DNA of 64,000 bases from Paractinoplanes polyasparticus (GTDB taxonomy: Bacteria; Actinomycetota; Actinomycetes; Mycobacteriales; Micromonosporaceae), in the NCBI RefSeq assembly GCF_019710575.1, contig NZ_JAHWFK010000065.1:1-64000 (forward strand), written 5' to 3'. The position numbers and the translations under genes are program-made. Positions 9,601 through 16,828 of the stretch are shown here, piece after piece. The notes beneath the pieces are model-generated. The model had not been told where the DNA came from. It saw nothing but the letters and a program-made list of their open reading frames with translations, and made no database searches. The number at the start of each line of letters is the position of its first letter. Within the stretch, counting starts at the first letter, position 1.

Positions 9601-12600
9601 TCAGGGTCGTGATCTTTAGCCGATCGCCACAGCCACCGGCTCAAATCCTGTTGGAGCGCTTCAGAGTATGACTCACCTGCTACACCAGCCTTTTTCATCA
9701 ACGTCTGAGCAAGACCCGGAAGAGCATTGGTGCCGTAGTAGACGCGATCAACGAGATGATCTTCCGGGTTGACCTGATAGCTGAACCACCCCAAATTGCC
9801 AGAAAAGCCGTAAGCTCTCCCGCCCGCCCTGGCCAGATCCGGCGTAACCGCCTGTCTGATCAGCTGGGTCAATTGGCCCGCCACCTCTCGGCCGAGTCCC
9901 GGGAACCATCTGGTCATTGCTTCCAGACGATTCTCAGTGGCGCGCAGCAAATCAGTGTCAACGGCGAGGTCTCTGCTGTTCGGCAGATCCAGGATGGCAC
10001 TGAGGGCGTCGGTCAGCCCGGACAGCTCGTCGGCATCATGCTCGACGCCGACCTCGGTCAGCAAAGCCTCAGCGACACGAGCGAAGCCGTCCGTGTTGCG
10101 ATGGTGCTGCCAGCCGCCGAACATCTCTTGGTCGGCGAAGCGCTCCGACCAGCCGACGCGGCTGTCCACAGCGTGTCCCGACTCATGCCGGACGGTCCAT
10201 TCCAGCAGGTTGCCGTGAGCCAGGACGGCGGAGACACCAGCCATGACCTCGCGGTCGGAGCTTCTGATGCCCAAAGCCTGATCTCCGGACTCGCTGACCC
10301 CGGCGAGGACCTTCAGGACGGCTTTGTCCATCAGCCGACGTTCCCAGGCGACGCCTCGATTCAACACCGAGTAGACAGATGATGTAAGGCGAACACCATT
10401 GAGCGTGGGGTAGACGATGTTGATGGTTCGGGTCGCATAGTCATATTCGCTGGCATTCCGGTCCGGCGAACCGTCGATCCGGCTCACGCCGACGAACTCT
10501 GGATTATCGCGGACGTGGGCGACCGGAAGTGCGCTGAGCACCGAGTCGATACGATCGAGTACCGCCCGGCCGAAGGTCCGGCTGCCGTCCAGCACCGAGC
10601 CGACCTCGATGCCGAGCCGGTCCGACACGGCCTGCTCCTGGGCCGGGGATGCCCGGAAGAGATCTGCCAGCCCGAACCGATCGGTGTCGCCGGCCCAGAC
10701 AAGATCGTTGTCTGCGGAGTCGCCGGCGCTCTCCGGAGTTACCGCAGTCACCGACGAGCCGCCGGGCTCGAACACCAGGAGTTCCCCCGGTTCCCCGTTC
10801 GGCCCGGGCAGCACGCCGATGTTGGCGTCGGGATGCCCCAGGAAGGTCATCCCGTGCCGGCCGATGACTACCCTGACGCCGGCGGCGTCGGCGATTTTCT
10901 GGGCGTGCGGGACACCGCCGTCCAGCATCGCGGCGTCGCAGTTGGGGACGACGATGAAGTCGCCATGGTCGGAGTGTTGGCTCTGCACGGTCGGCGACCC
11001 GCCGACCCTGCGTCCGAAGTCCTCCCACGTCGTGGTGATCGTCTCGTCAGGATGGAACAACAGGACTTCGCCCTGCTCGGCGTGAGCCGCCGCGACATAG
11101 CCACGAGCTGCGCTGTCCCACGGCACTCGACCGACATCCGCTTGGGACCGCCATCCCACCCGGCCCTCCTCCACCGTGTGGACGCGGGCGAAGGTCGTCA
11201 CCGTCAGGTCAACTCGGTCGAGCCCCAGCCGCGGCCAGTCATTCGGATCGATGAAGGCGCGGCCGGTCGGCCTTCCGGCCCCGGTGAGAATCCGCGTTCC
11301 CTGAATTTCGGGTTCCAGCACGAACCGGGTGAGGTCGCCGGCCGAGGGCAGGGGATTGGGGCCGACACGCACCCGGTCGTGGAAAAGATCGGCGATCTCG
11401 CCCGCCACCGACTCATATTGCCCGATCACGCCGGTCGGGAATGCGTCCGAGCTGTTCCTGCTGTCGTCGACCGCTGAGCGGAACGCGGTCCACTGTTCGT
11501 GGATGTTCCGGCTGCGCCGGCCTTCCTCGTCGGCCCGGCCGATCAGTGGTGCGAGAATTTGCGACACCAGGTCATCGAGGACCGCGGTCTCATCGGCGAG
11601 TCGCTGATGCACGTTGGACCCGCTGCGCCTGCCGTCGCCCGCTGAGGTATCGACGGCGAGTGCGGTCCCCCTGGTCGGCAACTGACTCTGCCGAACGGAT
11701 GAGGCGTCACCTGCACCGTCACTGTGTCGAGGCGCACGGGCGTACCTGCTCGCGTCGTCACGGGACTCGGTCTCACGAGCGGTCGCCTCGCCCGGTCCAG
11801 GATCATCCCACCCGCGGAACTTCACACGATGGTTTTCCGCGATAATCGCAGCATGGGCCTCTGCCTTCTGACGCTGCTCCGTCGACATCTGATCAAGGCC
11901 TTCAGGCTGGTCATGCTGGAAACTCGGGTGCTCGTACTGGCGCTCAGCCCAAGGGGCAACCTGAGAGAGCCTTAACCCCAGACGATCAGCTGCATCTCGG
12001 GCAGCTTGCCTTCTCCGGTGCAGTTCGGGGTCCCTGACGTCAGGCATCATAAAGACGGGAAGGAATTTGGAACGCTCCCCCCTCTCGTCCGCACCATCCC
12101 GATCAGGCCATCCCAGGAACGGAACAAGATGGTTCTCCGCAATGATCACGGCCGTGGCTATTGCCTTCGAACGCTGCTCCGGCGTCATCCGATCGAAGCC
12201 TTCAGGCTCATCAGGCTGGAAAAGCAGGTCGGAAAGCCGGCGCACAGCCCATTCAGCGACCTCCGATAGCTTTTCTCCAAGCCGGTCCGCCAGTGCCCGA
12301 GCCTTATCAATTTCAAATTTTGAAGGTTTTTCGCGCCATTCATATATTTCTTTACGATAGACGCTGGAGGAATTCAGCTCCGCCAAACTTGTTGCATCAA
12401 GTCCAGGCCACCCCAGGAACGGAACAAGGTGGTTGTCCGTCATGACCACGGCCGCTACCACTGCCTTCTCACGCTCCTCCGGCGACATCCGATCAAAGCC
12501 GTCAGGCCGACCAGGCTGGAAAGGTTCGTCGGCTCGAGTCCGCATAGCCCAACGAGCGACCTCAGAGAGCCTCTCCCCAAGTCGGTCAGCCAATTCCCGA

Positions 12601-15600
12601 GCCGTTGCCTTTTCGTGACCTGCCGGATTTTCGCGATTCTTGAAAACCTCCTCGCGATAGGCAGGGAAAGAATTCAAATTCGCCACGCCAGCCGCACCAC
12701 TACCAGGCCATCCCAGGAACGACACACTATGATTCTCCGCGAGAATCAAAGCCCGAACCATCGCCTTGTCACCTTCTGTCGATGACATTTGATAAAAGCC
12801 CGCAGGAATGGGTGGAACAAAATTCGATGCGCGAACCGAAGATAATACAGCCCATGACGCAACCACGGAGAGCCGATCGCCTCGACTATCAGCCAATTTC
12901 CGAGCGGCCACTAAATGGTGCAATTTTATCTTACCGGGAGGCCTCGCATACACCTCGGCGCGACTGGCCGACATAGATTCATCAGGCTCGGGAAGCCGTT
13001 CCGCTCGAAGATCAGCCGGTTCCTGAACAGCTTCGAATTGCCCGCGATCGCGCACGCCGGAAGACTCCCCATAGGCGGCCCCGTCCGGCCGACCCGACAG
13101 TCTCGCGTCCATGGTCGGCGAGTGGGTGTCCGGGGAGTTCGCGTCGTAGGCCATGTCGTCGCCATAGGCCGGACCCAAGTCCATCTCGATATCGACTCCG
13201 GATGACCCCACATAGCGCGCGGACGATGAGACCGGAACCCGGCCACCCGAGTCAGACTCCGACTCCTCGCCTTCGCTCTCGCCCGGCTCCGAGTTCCGCA
13301 CCTCCGACTCGAAATCCCGCAGGAACGACGGACCCGCGTTCACGTCCAGCGAATCAAAATTGACCCCCGGATAGGCATCGCGATCGATACCGTCGTACTC
13401 GGGGACATCGGTCGGATGCGACGAAACCGGAACCTGACCCCCCTCACCCTCGCCCGGCTCCGGCTTGAATCCCCGCAGGAACGACGGACCCGCGTTCGCA
13501 TCCGGCGATCTGAGATCGATACCCGCATAGCTGTGAAGATCGATACCCGAATCGCCGTAAGGCACGTCGATCGGATCCGAGGGGTCTGTTCCTGTTACCG
13601 GGAAAGCCGCCACCACCGAAGCCGGCCCCGCAACTCGACCGGCCAGACCGTCCACGTTCACACCTGAAGCGGACAATGCCCCTCGCACCGCCGCCGCAGG
13701 AGCAGGAAGCATGATCTGCGCCAGATCTCGCAGCATCACGTCCGGAACGCCATCAAAGGCCTGCCACGCACTCGCATACGCATCGAAGAACCCATGAACC
13801 GGCCCACGAACATCCATCGAATCCGACAACGGGCCGGCAGAAAGCAACGAACCATAGACCGACCGGAAGGAAACCCACTCGGCCGGCAACTCGACCGGAC
13901 CGAAAACCGAAGCAACTACCCGATCCCAGCCATCCAACAAATCCGGCAAACGATCAGACAGCAATCCCAACTCATCAACCGACAGCACCTGCAACAGATC
14001 AGAAACCTGAGCCCGGTCACCACCAGCCCCCGCAGCCAAGCTGTCCTCGCTCTCCGACCCGGTATTCACCACCTCGGCGGCCACCTGATCGAACGATCTG
14101 CTCGTCTCGGTTCGGATCGGCGCTCCGTCCGTCACCGCGGTCCGGTCACCGGTCTCGCCGCCCAACAGGTCCGTCGCCGACGGCACCACGTCCTGACCGG
14201 TCACCTCCCGGATCTGGGCCCGGGCCTGGTCCACCTGCCGAAGTGCCTCCAGCAAGTTCGCCTGCTGTCGTGACACCGGCCCGATCCCATCGGCCTCGGC
14301 CGAGCGGGCCAGTCCGTCCTTCGCCGCGTGGAACGCCTCGCGCGCCGATTCGATGCGCTCCGCGTGACTGCTGTCGCCGTTGACACCGGCTGTCTCGGTC
14401 AGGGCTCGGTCAAGAAGCGACTCGGTCTGTCCGGTGACGCTGTCCAATGTCCGCAGTGTCTCAGTGGCTACCTGGGCAATCTGCTCCGGCGTGGCCGGCA
14501 TGGTCGGAGCCGACCGATCCCTGGCCACCGCCGACTGCGCGTCAGTCCCACGGCCGGACTCGCCGCGGTCGGACTGCGATCCGCCGGAATTGGATACCTG
14601 AGTGGTGCCGGTCTGCTCCGCGACATGCCCCGACGCCTCTGCCCGGGCCGCTGACTGCGTCTCCGGACCGGCGGCGGAAGCAGTGCCGTCGATCTCGGTC
14701 ACGGTCCCATCTCGAGCGACCTCCGCGGCCGACACGACGTTCTGACCAGTCGTCGCTGTCCCGCCCACTGCGCCGACCGGCTCGCCCGGCGCCACCCCTG
14801 AGCGGTCCGGCGCCGACGTGCTGGCGGAACTGGACTGAGATGCGTCCTGACCGGCCCAAGCCGCATCGTGACCGATCGAGGTGACGCCTGGGGCGGCTTC
14901 GCTGCGGCCGAGCGCAGCAGACGCCTGCGACTTGTCAGCGCTGTCCTGTTCGTACTCCGAACTCGGGGCGAGCGTTTCGGGAGAGCCGGCCCGGTCGGTG
15001 ACGACCGCGGGGCGGGCGTCCCCGGTTGCACCGGATGCCTCCCCTCCAACGGGAGAAGCCTCGGTCCGCGTACCGCCTTGGACGGCTGCCGGGTCTTGGC
15101 CACGACTCAGGCCTTGCTGGACGGCATCATCGGTCACCCCGCCGAACTGCGCGCCCCGCTCGAACGCATTGCCGGCCGCGTTCTGGTTGCTCTCGGTCCG
15201 CTCACGGCTCACCGCACCGTTGTTCCCCTGGTCGACTACGCCGCTCCGTTCGACATCGACCTGCCCGCCGGCCCCTCTGCCTGCTCCTGACGCGTCGGCC
15301 TCCCCTCGTACCGCCGTGAAACCATGCTCGTCGCCGGGCGTCTCCGTCCACGCACCGACATCTGGCTGGCTGTTGGTGCTGAAGTTGCCGGGTCCGAACG
15401 CCGGTGCTGCGGTCTCGGGACGGCCGACAACGCCGGGAGCGGCGCCTCCCGTGGTGTGCGGCCGAAGCGCCGGGTCGGCCGGGGCCCCGTTCGTGTCGTC
15501 CCGGTCGCCGGATTGCCCGGTGAAGTTCTCGTTCTGCTCTGCTTGACTTCTCTTCACCTCCCCGGACCGATCCTGCGTGCCTTCGGCCCCGTCCAGCCCT

Positions 15601-16697
15601 GTCGCATGCTCGTACGACGGCGGGTCCTCCGAGGCGGACGGCGCCGCCTCCTCGGAGTAGGGGGGCGGTGGCGCCCCCTCGGAGTAGGAAGGCGGTGGCT
15701 CCGGCGCCTCGACGTACGGCGGGGGATTGTCGGTGCTGCCCGACAACCACTGCCACACGCTCGCCAGTGCTCGCTGCACGCCGGCCCACGACTGCCGCGC
15801 CTCGGCGACCAGATCCGACGGCTCGCCGGAGTTGTTCTCGTACAGACCGCCGACGAACTGGCTGGTGAACACATACCAGTCGGCGCTGACCGGCGCCCCT
15901 GTCGCTGCCTGTCCGGCCATCGACGACGGCACACCCACCGCGCCCTGCGTAAGACCCTTACTCAGAATGGTCTCGAAGCGGAAAGCCATGTCTTCAAGTG
16001 TGTGCTCGAAGATGAACTCCTCTCCCTGCAGTTTGTCCACCCAGAACTTCCGCGCGAGCCACTTGATCGCCTCGTCGTTCAAGGCGTTGGCGAGACCGCC
16101 GGCGGCTCCGCCGATGGCCGAGGCGATCGCCGCATCACCAATGCTGTCCCAGTCCACCCCTTCGCGCGTGCCCGAATCGTTCTGCGCGAGCTGAATGAAG
16201 AGCATAAGGCCGGGTTCTTCGGCCAGCTCCTGCAGCGTCTCCACCAGGACCTGACGAAGAATCGCCGTGATCACCGCCCGAAAACCGGCAATCACCGCCG
16301 GCACGGCCAGGAAGCCGAACAACGAATAGGCGAGCCAAAACAACTGAATGAGCAGCAACGCGAGCTGAACCGCGACCATGATCTTCGTCTGCTGCAGATC
16401 GGCGGCGCCGTTCTTCAGACTTTTTCGCGTCGACTCGACGCCGTCCCGCGCTCCTTGCAGGTCTTTGAGGAGACCGTTGATGGATGCCACGACACCGTCG
16501 GAAAATTCTCCGTCCATGACGTCCTGCACCGCCGCTGCCTGACCCCGCAACCGGTCCATGGCCGCATCTATGGCATCCCGCAGGCGTTCCCACTCGTCGG
16601 AGTGCGCCCACATCGCGTTCTCACTACCGGTCGGCCACCGCTGCCCCACAACAGCCAGCAGCAGATTTTGAAGCTCGTCAGGAATCTGAACATCCAT
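6618..16697 (-). CDS. Giant CpnT-like/Rhs polymorphic effector with two metalloprotease motifs, 3' end apparently lost
   Basis: A 3359-aa modular protein, probably a type VII secretion substrate. In order: a CpnT-like WXG100-type N-domain (MDVQIPDELQ, WPTGSE, residues 1-100); a hydrophobic stretch (about 105-150); PPxY motifs (about 320-365); a long Ser/Gly/Glu-rich region; a two-copy repeat (about 1050-1165); four tandem 100-residue repeats (about 1250-1635); an unrecognised domain; a zincin motif HESGH (about 2171) with a likely glutamate ligand in KEWFAEAY (about 2443); a metzincin motif HEVGHFLGLSD (about 2699) followed by AMSIM as a possible Met-turn; then an Rhs region (DPIDVTTGRM onward, about 2886 to the end) with YD-type repeats. 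The protein stops inside the YD repeats with no Rhs core end, toxin or immunity gene. Start ATG 16697 matches the family start. Confidence 0.85.
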   Translation of the reverse strand: MDVQIPDELQNLLLAVVGQRWPTGSENAMWAHSDEWERLRDAIDAAMDRLRGQAAAVQDVMDGEFSDGVVASINGLLKDLQGARDGVESTRKSLKNGAADLQQTKIMVAVQLALLLIQLFWLAYSLFGFLAVPAVIAGFRAVITAILRQVLVETLQELAEEPGLMLFIQLAQNDSGTREGVDWDSIGDAAIASAIGGAAGGLANALNDEAIKWLARKFWVDKLQGEEFIFEHTLEDMAFRFETILSKGLTQGAVGVPSSMAGQAATGAPVSADWYVFTSQFVGGLYENNSGEPSDLVAEARQSWAGVQRALASVWQWLSGSTDNPPPYVEAPEPPPSYSEGAPPPPYSEEAAPSASEDPPSYEHATGLDGAEGTQDRSGEVKRSQAEQNENFTGQSGDRDDTNGAPADPALRPHTTGGAAPGVVGRPETAAPAFGPGNFSTNSQPDVGAWTETPGDEHGFTAVRGEADASGAGRGAGGQVDVERSGVVDQGNNGAVSRERTESNQNAAGNAFERGAQFGGVTDDAVQQGLSRGQDPAAVQGGTRTEASPVGGEASGATGDARPAVVTDRAGSPETLAPSSEYEQDSADKSQASAALGRSEAAPGVTSIGHDAAWAGQDASQSSSASTSAPDRSGVAPGEPVGAVGGTATTGQNVVSAAEVARDGTVTEIDGTASAAGPETQSAARAEASGHVAEQTGTTQVSNSGGSQSDRGESGRGTDAQSAVARDRSAPTMPATPEQIAQVATETLRTLDSVTGQTESLLDRALTETAGVNGDSSHAERIESAREAFHAAKDGLARSAEADGIGPVSRQQANLLEALRQVDQARAQIREVTGQDVVPSATDLLGGETGDRTAVTDGAPIRTETSRSFDQVAAEVVNTGSESEDSLAAGAGGDRAQVSDLLQVLSVDELGLLSDRLPDLLDGWDRVVASVFGPVELPAEWVSFRSVYGSLLSAGPLSDSMDVRGPVHGFFDAYASAWQAFDGVPDVMLRDLAQIMLPAPAAAVRGALSASGVNVDGLAGRVAGPASVVAAFPVTGTDPSDPIDVPYGDSGIDLHSYAGIDLRSPDANAGPSFLRGFKPEPGEGEGGQVPVSSHPTDVPEYDGIDRDAYPGVNFDSLDVNAGPSFLRDFESEVRNSEPGESEGEESESDSGGRVPVSSSARYVGSSGVDIEMDLGPAYGDDMAYDANSPDTHSPTMDARLSGRPDGAAYGESSGVRDRGQFEAVQEPADLRAERLPEPDESMSASRAEVYARPPGKIKLHHLVAARKLADSRGDRLSVVASWAVLSSVRASNFVPPIPAGFYQMSSTEGDKAMVRALILAENHSVSFLGWPGSGAAGVANLNSFPAYREEVFKNRENPAGHEKATARELADRLGERLSEVARWAMRTRADEPFQPGRPDGFDRMSPEEREKAVVAAVVMTDNHLVPFLGWPGLDATSLAELNSSSVYRKEIYEWREKPSKFEIDKARALADRLGEKLSEVAEWAVRRLSDLLFQPDEPEGFDRMTPEQRSKAIATAVIIAENHLVPFLGWPDRDGADERGERSKFLPVFMMPDVRDPELHRRRQAARDAADRLGLRLSQVAPWAERQYEHPSFQHDQPEGLDQMSTEQRQKAEAHAAIIAENHRVKFRGWDDPGPGEATARETESRDDASRYARAPRHSDGAGDASSVRQSQLPTRGTALAVDTSAGDGRRSGSNVHQRLADETAVLDDLVSQILAPLIGRADEEGRRSRNIHEQWTAFRSAVDDSRNSSDAFPTGVIGQYESVAGEIADLFHDRVRVGPNPLPSAGDLTRFVLEPEIQGTRILTGAGRPTGRAFIDPNDWPRLGLDRVDLTVTTFARVHTVEEGRVGWRSQADVGRVPWDSAARGYVAAAHAEQGEVLLFHPDETITTTWEDFGRRVGGSPTVQSQHSDHGDFIVVPNCDAAMLDGGVPHAQKIADAAGVRVVIGRHGMTFLGHPDANIGVLPGPNGEPGELLVFEPGGSSVTAVTPESAGDSADNDLVWAGDTDRFGLADLFRASPAQEQAVSDRLGIEVGSVLDGSRTFGRAVLDRIDSVLSALPVAHVRDNPEFVGVSRIDGSPDRNASEYDYATRTINIVYPTLNGVRLTSSVYSVLNRGVAWERRLMDKAVLKVLAGVSESGDQALGIRSSDREVMAGVSAVLAHGNLLEWTVRHESGHAVDSRVGWSERFADQEMFGGWQHHRNTDGFARVAEALLTEVGVEHDADELSGLTDALSAILDLPNSRDLAVDTDLLRATENRLEAMTRWFPGLGREVAGQLTQLIRQAVTPDLARAGGRAYGFSGNLGWFSYQVNPEDHLVDRVYYGTNALPGLAQTLMKKAGVAGESYSEALQQDLSRWLWRSAKDHDPEFLEFIWDRFPDVPRDASERIDAFVRSGLAHPWTLPDGGGEAVRIGDRSYHVVDGDWVSYLVAARDQHGLSNYQFSAPKEWFAEAYSAFYDTKAAPRERLDPAVREWFSRELPRILEGLPLASWPPSGPVSPPVPPSGGGYNRVPVASSGSRESDDEVRLTYLPAVPGDWIERHEIDQLREQVSPRSVSRRGLIDNVEVSAAAVSEIVRDSHRRAGLEVPDPSAVMPQVDHRLRDTAYDYRLLVTPDGQRIHDLSIRLAVPSLTPDRARQFEAAADTFYNQRYVIGPGGDQFNVNLKFVSDAAGTHQLIGAAVADDRSNQVGWSSDITVLDMLHEVGHFLGLSDTYDLTGPNAMRDAGGREARWVLRRHRPSRDPGAAMSIMQTTRAADRPVLTASDLDQIAREIDEVPGLGEVPAGSAANSDAESVASSDDRVDPAVEGRSEQPDPASLRDSLRMFLTGDEPAGDPGTASGGAGRPDPTGTVDSEVNASSTRDSRVAAGTNPFRRAGAGTTKATAETTVVADPIDVTTGRMILTETDLVLPGLRLERTYRSDYRWGRSFGVSWASTIDQRLVADGDQVRYLAADGSVLTFALPAEGESARPELGRPARLTRLVGGGWMLDEAANGPILLFAPADDGEFLISDVFDGRIRWSFGRDQDGVVTSMRSSTGGSFTISATDGLVTAVQLPEPDGGLTIAARFGYDDDRQLRTVVNSSGEAERFEYVDGRIGRWDDRNGEWYTYTYDDAGRCIGTDGKGGYLSYRFAYTDGLTEVTDSLGAVRRYELNDLSQVIAETDPLGATTINEWDHSHRLQAVTDALGRTTRFEYDSTGRHTGTVHPDGRRSPVEDSAAAGTEAAYEYDHLGRVVVERTGAGLTQFGWTIEGELAWRSGPDGALEEFFYDGEGNLVEHISADGRRTVREYGAFDLVTAQTDEGGRTEYTYDTELRLTSITNPQGQTWSYTYDGNGRKIAETDFDGVTHRYSYDAAGQDTTLTHH
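11790..12940 (-). repeat. Four tandem ~100-residue protein repeats in the giant effector
   Basis: Four consecutive units share the pattern ALADRLGExLSEVAxWA ... FQPxxPEGFDRMxPEQRxKA ... IIAENHxVPFLGWP. The homologous ADRLG segments start at about 12868, 12565, 12265 and 11965, i.e. 303, 300 and 300 bases apart. Units 2 and 3 are the most alike; unit 1 is the most diverged and unit 4 lacks the tail. The repeat family is not one I recognise. Confidence 0.85.
13205..13560 (-). repeat. Two-copy repeat containing NAGPSFLR in the giant effector
   Basis: Two adjacent segments contain GID...YxGxxxxSxDxNAGPSFLRxFxxE, then an acidic stretch and VPVSS. A 26-bp DNA block is identical at 13316-13341 and 13472-13497, 156 bp apart, which suggests a recent in-frame duplication within the disordered region. 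Confidence 0.75.
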
Positions 16698-16808
16698 GAC
16701 CGACCACCAGCTCCCCTCATCGGCGCACGCGTGAGCCTGCGCCAATCAAGCAGCTTCCGTTGACCGGGGGACGATGATCAGGGGTAGTGGGACTCGCGGC
16801 GGGTATCA

Positions 16809-16823
16809 CGGGGAAATCCCTCG
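16809..16823. promoter_or_regulatory. Palindrome-like GGGGAAATCCCT upstream of the giant effector
   Basis: This lies in the 131-bp gap between the effector start (16697) and the end of the AfsR-like gene. It differs by one base from the core of the 13-bp motif found upstream of eccC and of the esx operon. Its orientation relative to the downstream gene is opposite, so the link is tentative. Confidence 0.25.
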
Positions 16824-16828
16824 ACAGT

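Noticed and set aside
10800-11000. Caspase-like or C80-like cysteine protease in the giant effector (VVPNCDAAM region)
   Set aside because: The cysteine lies in a plausible strand-turn, but no histidine at suitable spacing could be identified with confidence.
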